Positions 17,198 to 26,192 of a stretch of DNA of 64,000 nt are shown one piece after another; positions within the stretch are counted from its first letter, which is position 1; each line of letters begins with the position of its first letter. This DNA is from Fischerella sp. PCC 9605 (lineage in GTDB: Bacteria > Cyanobacteriota > Cyanobacteriia > Cyanobacteriales > Nostocaceae), in the NCBI RefSeq assembly GCF_000517105.1, contig NZ_KI912148.1, positions 1,234,518-1,298,517 on the forward strand, given 5' to 3'. The notes under the pieces are model-generated. The model was given only the letters and a program-made list of their open reading frames with translations, ran no database searches and was not told the origin of the DNA. The position numbers and the translations under genes were made by a program.

Positions 17198-17345
17198 TTA
17201 CTGTGGAACACGACCTGCGGCTTTAATTAAATCAGCTGCCTTTTCACCAATCATAATTGTGGGTGCGTTGGTGTTTACCGTAGTGATGCTTGGCATAATT
17301 GATGCATCCACTACACGCCACCCATCCACCCCATATACCCGCAGT
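17198..17345 (-). pseudogene. 3' remnant of a GMC (glucose-methanol-choline) oxidoreductase
   Basis: The minus strand encodes [20 protein letters not shown], then [20 protein letters not shown] and a short tail to a stop at 17198-17200. This is the diagnostic C-terminal FAD-domain motif of GMC oxidoreductases (choline dehydrogenase type). Homology ends near 17345 and no other part of the gene is present, so over 450 residues have been lost. It lies just upstream of the flavin monooxygenase in the same direction, so the cluster once had this fourth redox enzyme. Confidence 0.85.
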
Positions 17346-17518
17346 ATTACACAAGCGTTTTGTTTGGAACAAAGCTATTCTCTGCGCAGTCATACAATAC
17401 ACAGACTGCAATCTATTACAAAGACAGATAGGAATTATATAATTATTTAATAATTATTTAAACTTCCTTATTATAATATCTCTAATGGTGTGAGTTCAAG
17501 TTACGGATCGATTAAGCA

Positions 17519-17704
17519 ATGTCTACATCTGGTATTTCCGAACGTGAATCCCATAGTGCCTGGGTAACAAAGTTAGATAAGTGTTTTTATCAAGCAGATC
17601 AGCAAGTTAAATTCATGCACTTGCAAGCAGAAGTGGACTGTCTACTACAACAGTTGCAATACCTGAAAATGCAACGCTTAGCAGCCACTGGCAAGGAAGA
17701 ATAG
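17519..17704 (+). CDS. Small conserved-looking cytoplasmic protein
   Basis: A 61-residue hydrophilic protein: MSTSGISERESHSAWVTKLD, then CFYQADQQVKFMHLQAEVDC and a Leu/Gln-rich helix. The second half is a likely coiled coil. I recall similar short proteins in heterocystous cyanobacteria, but cannot name a function. The ATG has no evident Shine-Dalgarno sequence. It stands alone between the GMC remnant and a repeat element. Confidence 0.6.
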   Translation: MSTSGISERESHSAWVTKLDKCFYQADQQVKFMHLQAEVDCLLQQLQYLKMQRLAATGKEE

Positions 17705-18173
17705 CTGCTAGCAAGAAAACAACGATCGCCAATCGCAGCACTGTTAGGAGTATCACCAGGGGGCTGATGTTACTTGTAACTTTGTATTTTGGCTGATCAA
17801 CACTTGAGATTGTAGTTGTTGGCATTCTCCACCGGAAAAGCGAGTGGATATAACGTCAAAAGCTTGGCGATCGCTGTTAAAAATTGTTCAGGATTTACAC
17901 TGTAATCAGTAAATATTAAGTAGGGTGCGTTACGGCTATATAAAGATTTGAGCCTTTGAGAGGGTAGGAATTAGCCGTAACGCACCACTGGCGCAGCGGT
18001 GCGTTACGCGCTGCTTTAACGCATCCTACAAATTAATATTTACTTTCTCCATGAATAAATTCACTCTCTTGTATCCTTTTGAGATCGAGATTAAAAGAAA
18101 TATTCTTCTTTCTTTTACCTTTTTACTTTTGACTTTTAACTTCAAAGAGGTTCATCTAATGCCTAATTTAAAT
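17705..18173. other. Spacer holding a MITE-like element, no gene
   Basis: Apart from the element at 17908-18044 there is only AT-rich sequence with no credible ORF. Confidence 0.5.
17908..18044. mobile_element. MITE-like 137-bp element with 12-bp perfect terminal inverted repeats
   Basis: AGTAAATATTAA (17908-17919) and its exact complement (18033-18044) bound the element. Inside, GGGTGCGTTACGGCTA pairs with TAGCCGTAACGCACC, and a GTGCGTTACGCGCTGC block follows. The same end and the same internal block occur at 1013-1060, so this is a family with at least two members here. It has no coding capacity. Confidence 0.65.
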
Positions 18174-19754
18174 TTATTGATTAGGAAGTGGTGGTGCGAT
18201 CGCCTCCACTGAACCAATAATTTGGCTAGGGTGAGTAGGGGTAATTTGCGATTGCACCGCTTCATGATTGAGTTGTGCTAGCAGACTTTGAATATAAGTA
18301 AGGGACTCTTTTGTAATTTTAGTTTGCCCTTGCAACCATGAATTGGCACGTTCTTTTCCTTTTTGAACTGCCAAAATCAAGGCTCCCCAAGCCTGCACTT
18401 CCGGTCGGTTGGGGTTGACTTGCAATGCTACTTCAACGCGATTCCACAACCGCCCTGTATCTGCTTTCAGTAAGGTAGCAATTTCTTGGACATTCTGCGG
18501 TGATGCCTTAAATACTTGTAAAGCTTTCCCCCAGCGACCATCAATTAAATCTGCCAGTACTTGTTGGCTGGGACTTGCCCAAGTTGTATCTGCTTGGTTT
18601 TTGGTGAGTTGGGAGTGCCAGCGAATCACATCGATTTGCGCTTGCGCTGCTGCTGGCATTTTCTGCTTGCGTTGTTTTTGGATAAATTGCAACCATTCCC
18701 AAGCGGGTGTCCACAATCCGCTACGGGCAATTTGGAGGGCATTTTGATAAGTGGAATCTTTGAGGGCAGGTGATTGCAGAGATATTTCTTCGAGTTGAAT
18801 GACAAAGTTGACTGGTTTAACTTGATAGATGTGTAATTGGGGTTCCAAACCGATTGTTTTATCGACAACTAACTCTTTAGCACCTCCACCAGTTACCTGT
18901 TGCCATTTTGGTAGTTGTCCAGAGGGACTTGTCCAAGACAATTGGTGTCGTAGGTGGTTACGTTCTGGATTGTAGTGAACAATGTGACCGTAAGCGATCG
19001 CATGGGTTCCTTGCTGGCGTTTACCCTGCAAATAAAACCAAATGCCTGGAGATGGTGTCTCGCCTGCAAAGCTTCCTACTTCACTCACAGGTAAGGTAAT
19101 GCTGGAATCTTGGCGATCGGATGTAGCATCACCAAAGGGAGAAAGTACAAATGATTCCTCTAGTCCATCTACAGACAATTGAGTTGCCAGAGTGTAATAT
19201 TTTTCAGGTTTTGATTGCAGTTCTAAGTTTTGTGAGTGTTGATAAACCCTAAGTTCAACTACGTCTTTGCAGTCCGATTGACAATTGGGATGCTGTTTAA
19301 AAACTGGTAGCAAAAAAGTTTCTCTTCTATCACCTTCTAAAGGCTGAATTTCTCCAGCTATATGTCCCTGTTTTTTGAAGTTTGATTGAATTTCTGCTAG
19401 GGTTTGGGGGCTTTCGTCGTTGTTGAGAGATATCACCCAGCCAGGTAAAAATTTATTTAGCCAAGTGACTTTATCGGGATTGAACATTAATTCAATGCTT
19501 ACCCAGGCAAAAGCTGATACTAACCCAAAGCTACCCAACAAAATCGCGATCGCTACTATTGACGCTAACCGCTGATGTTTAGAAGTTTTCTTCACCTTCA
19601 CTTTTCGGCACATAACCGGACGCACACCTGTTTTGGAACTATCCTGTTTCTGAACTTTTCTCACAACAGATTTCTTACTGGCGTCCGCAGAAGACTGATT
19701 GTTTTGATTTTGTTGAGATGGTTTTGGCGATGGATCTGGTGGGCGGTTGACCAT
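18174..19754 (-). CDS. Single-pass membrane protein of unknown function
   Basis: A 526-residue protein in three parts: a Pro/Gln/Lys-rich disordered N-terminus (about residues 1-60), one membrane helix (SIVAIAILLGSFGLVSAFAW, about 65-90), and a large extracytoplasmic part. The last has beta-rich sequence with a CxxxC-type Cys pair (HPNCQSDCKD), then a helical TPR-like region (ARSGLWTPAWEWLQFIQKQR). I know no named family for it; the layout fits a conserved cyanobacterial membrane protein. It is divergent from the porin gene, 181 bp away. Confidence 0.7.
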   Translation of the reverse strand: MVNRPPDPSPKPSQQNQNNQSSADASKKSVVRKVQKQDSSKTGVRPVMCRKVKVKKTSKHQRLASIVAIAILLGSFGLVSAFAWVSIELMFNPDKVTWLNKFLPGWVISLNNDESPQTLAEIQSNFKKQGHIAGEIQPLEGDRRETFLLPVFKQHPNCQSDCKDVVELRVYQHSQNLELQSKPEKYYTLATQLSVDGLEESFVLSPFGDATSDRQDSSITLPVSEVGSFAGETPSPGIWFYLQGKRQQGTHAIAYGHIVHYNPERNHLRHQLSWTSPSGQLPKWQQVTGGGAKELVVDKTIGLEPQLHIYQVKPVNFVIQLEEISLQSPALKDSTYQNALQIARSGLWTPAWEWLQFIQKQRKQKMPAAAQAQIDVIRWHSQLTKNQADTTWASPSQQVLADLIDGRWGKALQVFKASPQNVQEIATLLKADTGRLWNRVEVALQVNPNRPEVQAWGALILAVQKGKERANSWLQGQTKITKESLTYIQSLLAQLNHEAVQSQITPTHPSQIIGSVEAIAPPLPNQ

Positions 19755-19935
19755 GCTAGTTTTCAGTAAATCTAATGATATTTTTTGTAAGTTTTTTATT
19801 TTATACTCATGTTTGTCAGATATTGCCCAGGCACTTAAAGTGTAATTTTGTACAATTAAGTAATTTCACTAATGCTATTAAAGGGTATTTTTAATAAGCT
19901 CTAACCTTGAGAGCGTGTGATAAAAGTGTAAAAAG

Positions 19936-21594
19936 TTGAACAAGGGTCAGACTAGAGTTGTTGCGTGCTTATTGATAGCGGCAGTCAGTGGACTACCGAC
20001 TAGGGCGATCGCTATTCCTACAGAAGAGGTGGGAGAACAAGTGGAGACTTTCTCCTTTAGTTCTTCCGCCCTTGTTCCAGACGAGTCGATGGCACAAGTG
20101 ACATCAGTATCTCAACTGCGGGATGTACAACCTACAGATTGGGCATTCGGTGCATTGCAATCTTTAGTAGAACGATATGGCTGCATTGCTGGTTATCCCA
20201 ATGGAACTTATCGTGGCGATCGCCCTATAACTCGCTATGAATTTGCAGCAGGGTTGAATGCTTGCCTAGATCGGGTGAATGAATTCATCGCCACAGCCAC
20301 AGATGATTTAGTTGCCCGCGCAGATTTAACTACTTTGCAAAAATTACAGGAAGAATTTGCTGCCGAATTAGCAACTTTACGGGGACGAGTCGATAATTTA
20401 GAAGCCCGTGCTGCTGAAATTGAAGCAAACCAATTTTCCGGAACAACAAAACTCAGCGGTTTAACGATAGTTGGTATTCAAGGACGTACCCAGAATCGTG
20501 CTGATGTTAACCCCAGAGATGGTAAAAAAGACACAGATGATGATGGTACAAACATTAATCTCATCTACTATCAGCAGCTATATTTAACCAGCCAATTTAG
20601 CCCTAGCAGTTACCTATTTACAGGTTTAGCAGCGGCTGGCGGCACAACTAAACCTAGATTTAGCAATGACGTTATCCTCGGTTACGAATATCCCACAGAT
20701 AGCAAGCTAATAGTAACTGACCTAAACTGTCACTGGCTTGTGACTGATAACTTAGCAATTATGGCAGGAGTCGAAGGCGTGAATATGGCTAGTGCTTTCC
20801 GAGGCCCCAACCGAGTAGAAAGTGCAGCTACAGGGCCACTGTCATTTTTTGCCCAAAGAAATCCAATTTTAGATATTGGATTTGGCCGTGGTGGTGTTGC
20901 TGTTGATTGGCAATTTGCCAAACGTGCCAGTTTACAGGCTATTTATGCTAGTAATATACCGGGAAATTCAGGAAAACGCAGCGGTTTATTTGATGGCCAT
21001 ACAACTACTGGCGTGCAATTTTTGCTGACACCATTCGATGCTCTTGATCTCAGTTTATATTACGTTAATAATTACTCGTCAGATGGGTGCTTGCTGACTT
21101 TCACAGGCGACGAGTGCTTAACAGCAGTCAATCCCAACACCAACAAATCGGAACCGCTACAAACTAATGCTGTTGGTACTTCTGTGAACTGGCAAATTTC
21201 ACCCCAAGTGACTTTAGGTGGATGGTTTGGCTATATGAATTCTTACATTCCCAGCAAATCGGGAAATGTAGAGACGACGAATTACATGATATATCTCAAT
21301 TTTCCTGATTTATTTGCTAAGGGTAATTTGGGCGGAATTTATTTCGGACAACCTCCAAAAATCACAAGTAGTGACTTACCAGTGGGAAACAATGTCCCTG
21401 ATTCCATAAATACAGGTTTAGGCCGTCCAGGCGGACAACCGGGAACCACAACTCAACTTGAAGCTTTTTACCGCTTTCAGTTAACAGACAATATCAGCGT
21501 TACGCCAGGGATAATTCATATCTGGGAACCCGGTCATACTTCAGACAGTGACCCAATTACGATGGGTATATTGCGAACTAGCTTCTCTTTTTAA
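19936..21594 (+). CDS. Iron uptake porin (SLH domain plus OprB-type barrel)
   Basis: An outer-membrane porin of the cyanobacterial SLH/OprB type, proposed to admit inorganic iron and other ions. A signal peptide (CLLIAAVSGLPTRAIA) is followed by the SLH domain (VSQLRDVQPTDWAFGALQSL, then YGCIAGYPNGTYRGDRPITR). Next come a coiled coil (LATLRGRVDNLEARAAEIEA) and a long beta-barrel ending in an aromatic residue (RTSFSF). Length is 552 residues, normal. The start must be TTG 19936, since a stop lies in frame just upstream and the next ATG is inside the mature protein. No Fur box is obvious upstream. Confidence 0.9.
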   Translation: MNKGQTRVVACLLIAAVSGLPTRAIAIPTEEVGEQVETFSFSSSALVPDESMAQVTSVSQLRDVQPTDWAFGALQSLVERYGCIAGYPNGTYRGDRPITRYEFAAGLNACLDRVNEFIATATDDLVARADLTTLQKLQEEFAAELATLRGRVDNLEARAAEIEANQFSGTTKLSGLTIVGIQGRTQNRADVNPRDGKKDTDDDGTNINLIYYQQLYLTSQFSPSSYLFTGLAAAGGTTKPRFSNDVILGYEYPTDSKLIVTDLNCHWLVTDNLAIMAGVEGVNMASAFRGPNRVESAATGPLSFFAQRNPILDIGFGRGGVAVDWQFAKRASLQAIYASNIPGNSGKRSGLFDGHTTTGVQFLLTPFDALDLSLYYVNNYSSDGCLLTFTGDECLTAVNPNTNKSEPLQTNAVGTSVNWQISPQVTLGGWFGYMNSYIPSKSGNVETTNYMIYLNFPDLFAKGNLGGIYFGQPPKITSSDLPVGNNVPDSINTGLGRPGGQPGTTTQLEAFYRFQLTDNISVTPGIIHIWEPGHTSDSDPITMGILRTSFSF

Positions 21595-22033
21595 GTGAAA
21601 CTTTATTTTTTAGTACAATTTATAATGATTTTATGTATGGAATGAAAGTGCAAAATCTCTCTTGAATCAATGTTTATATATAGTTCATAAATTTTTTGTA
21701 AGTTTAGCTAAATCTACGAAAAAATAAGCATTTTGATAAGCAAAAAATAAATTAGACATTTCCGAGAAATTTCTCTTGCATAGACTATTCATAAGCAGAT
21801 AAATTTTGAATAGTTGTTGCGCTGTCTAATTTTACCTTCAAAAGCAAATTATAAATTAAGGTGCATCTATCAAATTAGTCTCTATCGGCTGAAGACTAAA
21901 AGACTGTCCAAACAACAAACAACTACTAACTTATTCTGTGCAACAAATATTTTTTTATGGAATGCAAGATTGAAGTTCCATAAAATAGTCATTTGGTTTA
22001 AAAAACATCTTTTGTAAAACTTTAATTATTCAG
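21595..22033. other. AT-rich spacer without a recognised gene
   Basis: No frame has plausible composition or a ribosome site. It contains A/T-rich runs only and may carry the promoter of the small secreted protein at 22034. Confidence 0.5.
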
Positions 22034-22369
22034 ATGCATCAATATCTTTATCACCTGCTAGTGCTGATATTAGCAGCTAATTCTGCTGCGATCGCTATTC
22101 CTTCTCAAGCTCAAACTCAGAGAAAATCTAATCCAGAAAATATTAATAATATTACCATACCGATAGTATCTCAATCTAGTTCTGCTACAAATACAGCTGT
22201 GACATCTAACTTAGGTGATGTTGGCAGTTCTAGTAATAGCCAACCAGCTGTTATTTCTGAATCAGCTGATAGCGCTTCCACCACCAGTACCGAACCAGCT
22301 GCAACTAATCCTAATCCACGCATTCCCATATCCAGTAGGATTTTTGCTGTACCTTCAATGCAGCAATAA
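22034..22369 (+). CDS. Small secreted Ser/Thr/Asn-rich protein
   Basis: A 111-residue ORF starting with a convincing signal peptide (YLYHLLVLILAANSAAIAIP, then SQAQ). The rest is low-complexity and probably disordered, rich in Ser, Asn, Thr and Pro, with no Cys. It ends at a hairpin shared with the convergent glycosyltransferase gene. I recognise no domain. The signal sequence and clean composition argue for a real gene; function is unknown. Confidence 0.5.
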   Translation: MHQYLYHLLVLILAANSAAIAIPSQAQTQRKSNPENINNITIPIVSQSSSATNTAVTSNLGDVGSSSNSQPAVISESADSASTTSTEPAATNPNPRIPISSRIFAVPSMQQ

Positions 22370-22384
22370 CCTATTAAAAATCTT

Positions 22385-22414
22385 GTAGAGACGCTTCAAA
22401 CATAGCGTCTCTAC
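22385..22414. terminator. Hairpin between convergent genes, dispersed GTAGAGACGC family
   Basis: GTAGAGACGCT (22385-22395) pairs with AGCGTCTCTAC (22404-22414) across an 8-nt loop; TATTTT follows on the plus strand and AAGATTTTT on the minus strand, so it may end transcription both ways. Related palindromes are at 4516-4545 and 53983-54010. Confidence 0.5.
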
Positions 22415-23631
22415 TATTTTGCAAGACATACTTGTTCATAGCGTTTACCTGCACTTTCCCAAGTGAATTCAGTTTCTACTAATTGTCTGCCGTTACAAGA
22501 TAATTCATCTCGCAGTTGTGGGTTACTAAACAAGTGGCTAATAGCGCTAATATATTCAGCTGGATGATTTGCTCGAAATGCCGTTAGCGGTACATTCGCA
22601 CCATCTACAGCGAGTCCTTCTAAACCGCGATCGCTTGCTACCACTGGCACACCTGCTGCCATTGCTTCTAAAGTTTTATTTTTAATACCAAATCCTGTCC
22701 GCATTGGTACAACACAAACAGTTGCTTTATGCAAATACTCAACCATTGAAGGCACACGTCCAGTCACAGTAACTCCTGGTTTTTCTTGAAGTGCTAAAAC
22801 CTCTGGCGCAGGACGAGAACCAACAATATCAAAAGTTGTATCTGGGTAACGTTGTTGAACTTTTGGCAAGACTTCATTGCAGAAAAAACAGACAGCATCA
22901 ATATTTGCCAAATTATCCATAGCACCAATGAAAACTAAGTGATGTCCTCCCGGATCGGTGATACGGTAGGGAAATGAACCTAAATCTACACCATTGGGAA
23001 TGACTGTAATTTCGCTATTAGAATTGAATTCTTGGAGTTGAATTTTATCCTCTTCTGTAGTAACCACAATTGCCGAAAATTTTGAACAATAGCCTTTTTC
23101 GTAACGTCGCAATAGCGGTAAATTAATTTTTTCGCGTAAAGGATTTTCAGAAATACCAGTTTGTAGCTGGTTGCGACAAGTTCCGTAGACAGAACTATGC
23201 ACATTGACTAAAGTCCTTACCTGTTTTTGGAAATGAGGTTTCACATACATTTCATTGACACTATGTTCACAGGTAATAACATCACATTTTCCAGCCTGTA
23301 CAAAATTATCTACCCATTCTTGCATCTCAATAGAATAACGGTTTAAGACGCTCGGCGGAATTCCATCTTGTAAAAATGTATGGAAACGCCGGATTTTTTT
23401 TAACATTCCGCCACTGGTTCCAAAGTCTGGAGGACGATCAAAAACAACTAGACTATCCACCCAATTCCGTAATTCTGCGATTTCTGCATCTGTAACATCC
23501 GCTTCCCGTTGAGTTACAAGAGTAATAGCATGACGTTGATTGAGATACTTGAGTAAATTAAACGTTCGCACTTGGGTTCCCCCCCGGGTTGACGGATAGG
23601 GAAAAGTGGAAGATAGCATTAAGATGTTCAT
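22414..23631 (-). CDS. Glycosyltransferase family 4 (GT-B fold)
   Basis: A 405-residue GT-B enzyme. The N-terminal acceptor domain has MNILMLSSTFPYPSTRGGTQ with the Gly-rich loop, and the C-terminal donor domain has GVDLGSFPY, LVFIGAMDN and FGIKNKTLEAMAAGVPVVAS, the ExxxxxE-type nucleotide-sugar motif of GT4/GT1-like enzymes. It probably acts at the cytoplasmic face in polysaccharide or glycolipid synthesis. It is divergent from two further glycan genes, so the block is probably one exopolysaccharide locus. Donor and acceptor cannot be told from sequence. Confidence 0.85.
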   Translation of the reverse strand: MNILMLSSTFPYPSTRGGTQVRTFNLLKYLNQRHAITLVTQREADVTDAEIAELRNWVDSLVVFDRPPDFGTSGGMLKKIRRFHTFLQDGIPPSVLNRYSIEMQEWVDNFVQAGKCDVITCEHSVNEMYVKPHFQKQVRTLVNVHSSVYGTCRNQLQTGISENPLREKINLPLLRRYEKGYCSKFSAIVVTTEEDKIQLQEFNSNSEITVIPNGVDLGSFPYRITDPGGHHLVFIGAMDNLANIDAVCFFCNEVLPKVQQRYPDTTFDIVGSRPAPEVLALQEKPGVTVTGRVPSMVEYLHKATVCVVPMRTGFGIKNKTLEAMAAGVPVVASDRGLEGLAVDGANVPLTAFRANHPAEYISAISHLFSNPQLRDELSCNGRQLVETEFTWESAGKRYEQVCLAK

Positions 23632-23768
23632 AAAAGAAATGATCTGGGAATAATACTGACAGACGCAGTGATATATATAGAGTGACCTGTTGGTATAGTT
23701 TATGTCATCATCAAGCTATCTATATATTTGAACTGCTTATCATTTGAAGGGCAAAATCATTTTTAAGT

Positions 23769-24788
23769 ATGAAACCTTTCGGTATTTACACCCTTGCCAA
23801 CGATCCTGTTTACGATGAGCTAGTAGCATTACTAAATAGCATTGAGAGAAATGTGAGTCCAGATATTCCAGTTTGTATCATTCCCTATGATGAACAAGTA
23901 GAGCTGATTGTAGAAGAAATTAAGTCTAGACCGAACGTCAACTTGTTCAACAATTGGGAGTCGATTCGGCGCTGGGACAATTTTGTTAATCAAGTTTGGG
24001 ATGCACATCCTCGATCTAGAGAATCTCAGTTAACTCGTCCTGGATGGTATAAAGGTTTTGTCCATAGAAAATTTGCTGCCTTTGATGGCGATTTTAAAAG
24101 ATTTGTATTTTATGATGCTGACAGCCTAGCAATGAAGCCGCTTGATGATGTGTTAGCAAAGCTTGACACATATAATTTTGTTTTTGATGATTGGGAACAT
24201 GCTAAGCCAAAAGCAGCTACGGACATTAATCTCGAAATTGTAGAAAGTGCAACCAACTTTACAGAGCCCCAATTACGTTCCAGAATTCATTGCAATAGTT
24301 TTTTTGGTTCCCATCAAGGTTTTTTTGGGGTTGATGATTTAAAGAGTTTGACAATTCGCCTCATAGAGAAAAAGGAAATCGAATGGATTCAGAAAAAATT
24401 TTGGTGGTCGAGTTCAGCGTTATTTAATTACATGACGCTAGATAGCAAGCACTCAATGTTTAACTATACCCTTAGCCCCAATAGTCAAGACAAAACAGGA
24501 AACTGCGCCAATGCAGACTCTTTTGTAAATATTGACAATATTCTTTACAACCAAGATGGATTAAAACCAATTCATCGCATTCACTACATGAGTTATTCTG
24601 GCAGTGATTTTGCTCGTTTGTGTCGTGGTGAAGACGTTGATATTCGTTATCGAGATGAATTTTTATATTATCGATTTTTGAATCAACCAGAGAAAAAACC
24701 ACAACAACTAAAACCGCCAAGTATTACAGCAAAAACTAATCGATTCATAAAACAAGCTGTAAAGAAAATTAAAAGAACTATTGCTTAA
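23769..24788 (+). CDS. GT-A-like protein, Npun_R2821/Npun_R2823-type
   Basis: A 339-residue protein with a GT-A-like start (MKPFGIYTLANDPVYDELVA) and a DxD-like element (FVFYDADSLAMKPL), which in GT-A enzymes binds metal and nucleotide sugar. Further on are CNSFFGSHQGFFGVDDL and HRIHYMSYSGSDFARLC. The C-terminus is basic (AKTNRFIKQAVKKIKRTIA), possibly membrane-associated. It matches a cyanobacterial family I recall as Npun_R2821/Npun_R2823; that name is from memory. It is followed 56 bp later by a GT2 gene on the same strand. Confidence 0.75.
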   Translation: MKPFGIYTLANDPVYDELVALLNSIERNVSPDIPVCIIPYDEQVELIVEEIKSRPNVNLFNNWESIRRWDNFVNQVWDAHPRSRESQLTRPGWYKGFVHRKFAAFDGDFKRFVFYDADSLAMKPLDDVLAKLDTYNFVFDDWEHAKPKAATDINLEIVESATNFTEPQLRSRIHCNSFFGSHQGFFGVDDLKSLTIRLIEKKEIEWIQKKFWWSSSALFNYMTLDSKHSMFNYTLSPNSQDKTGNCANADSFVNIDNILYNQDGLKPIHRIHYMSYSGSDFARLCRGEDVDIRYRDEFLYYRFLNQPEKKPQQLKPPSITAKTNRFIKQAVKKIKRTIA

Positions 24789-24844
24789 CCAGTTTAGCTA
24801 TGAAATAATGTCTCCTAAAATTTATTTAAAAATTTCAAGTTTAT

Positions 24845-25792
24845 ATGACTAAAATCAGTATCTGTATTCCTACTTTTAATCGAGTCAAACTCTTACCATT
24901 TGCCATTGAAAGTGTACTACAGCAGTCTTATAAAGACTTTGAAATAATTATTTGTGATGATGGATCGCGTGATGGTACACCTAAACTAATATCACAATAC
25001 CAAGATAGTCGTATTAGATATATTCGCCACTCAAAAAATATAGGTAAAAGCAATAATATGCGGTCTGGTTTTGAGGCTGCGAGTGGTGAATATTTTATTA
25101 AATTTGATGATGATGATAGACTAACTCCAGATTTCCTAACACGTACCGCTGGTATTTTAGATAAAGACTCAAGCATTGATTTTGTTGGCACTAACCATTG
25201 GATAATTGATATCAACAATGTTCGAGATGAAGCTAAAACTCAAGAAAATTCTCGCCGCTGGGGTAGAAATAATTTACCAGAAGGTGTTGTAGAAAATTTA
25301 TTGGAAGTTGTATTTGTTCAGCAAAGTTTCCAAGTTGGTGCAACCTTATTTCGCCGCCGAACTTTGGAAGAAGTAGGGTTTATGCAGCCTAACTGGCAAA
25401 ACTGTGAAGATAACGATCTATTTGTGCGGCTAGGGTTGGCAGGTAAAAAGGGTTATTATTTATCAGAGTTATTGATGGAATACCGCGTGCACGCGGAACA
25501 ACAAGGAATTAATCGAGCCATTCCTTACTTAAGTGATAAATTGCGGTATTTAAACAGTTATAAATTTGACTCAGAAAAGCTAGAGAAAATCAGGTTGCAG
25601 CGTCTGGCAGAAACGCAGTTATTGTTAGGTTTGCGGCTGATTGAAAACGGAGAAACCCAAAAAGGTAGAGAGTTAATTTTGGCAGGCAAGTCTTTTTCTC
25701 ACACCACAGCTTGGACTGGGCTAGGTTTGTCTTTGTTACCTACAGGTGTAAGAGGAAAGGCCTTTGAATTGGTACGGAAGGCAAGAAGGTAG
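24845..25792 (+). CDS. Glycosyltransferase family 2
   Basis: A typical GT2 of 315 residues. The N-terminus KISICIPTFNRVKLLPFAIE is followed by SVLQQSYKDFEIIICDDGSR (first Asp of the nucleotide site) and YFIKFDDDDRLTPDFL (DxD motif). CEDNDLFVRLGLAG matches the ED base motif. No membrane helices are evident. It is probably cotranscribed with the preceding gene and acts with the nearby GT4 in polysaccharide assembly; the linkage formed is unknown. Confidence 0.88.
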   Translation: MTKISICIPTFNRVKLLPFAIESVLQQSYKDFEIIICDDGSRDGTPKLISQYQDSRIRYIRHSKNIGKSNNMRSGFEAASGEYFIKFDDDDRLTPDFLTRTAGILDKDSSIDFVGTNHWIIDINNVRDEAKTQENSRRWGRNNLPEGVVENLLEVVFVQQSFQVGATLFRRRTLEEVGFMQPNWQNCEDNDLFVRLGLAGKKGYYLSELLMEYRVHAEQQGINRAIPYLSDKLRYLNSYKFDSEKLEKIRLQRLAETQLLLGLRLIENGETQKGRELILAGKSFSHTTAWTGLGLSLLPTGVRGKAFELVRKARR

Positions 25793-25808
25793 CGGTAGGT
25801 GGGATAGT

Positions 25809-25920
25809 CCTGTCAAGGTGTAAGTCTTGAAGATGAGTTTTTCTTGGTGTCTTGGTGTCTTGGTGGTGAAAAAATCTTTTTTTAAACACTAAGACACTAA
25901 GACACTAAGAAGGAAATAGC
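25809..25920. repeat. Dispersed hairpin element, uninterrupted copy
   Basis: CTTGGTGTCTTGGTGTCTTG (around 25843-25862) pairs with the CACTAAGACACTAAGACACT region (around 25887-25910), with a T/A-rich loop. The same sequence with an insertion occurs at 35873-36183, and a short relative is at 58315-58380. The remaining spacer up to 26192 has no gene. Confidence 0.7.
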
Positions 25921-26192
25921 GATCACTCAGTTAAAATTACCTTCTCAAATTCTGAGTTTGCCCATCTTAATAAATCTTAATCATACCCTAGATAGATTTC
26001 CCTCTATAACGCGATCGCGATTTTTATAAATTCGTTATAGTCTATACATCAATCCTGCATAGCAAGCTGGCGAATAGCAAAGTTTCTTCTGGCGTGACTA
26101 ATTGGTTGGTATACCTTTTGTGAAAAAACGCCATTGAAACTGGTAGCAAGCTATAGCAAGAAAAAAGTATAAATTTTTCTAAATTCATCCGT

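Noticed and set aside
21814-22017. 67-residue ORF before the small secreted protein
   Set aside because: Cys/Lys/Leu-rich AT-driven sequence without ribosome site or recognisable feature.
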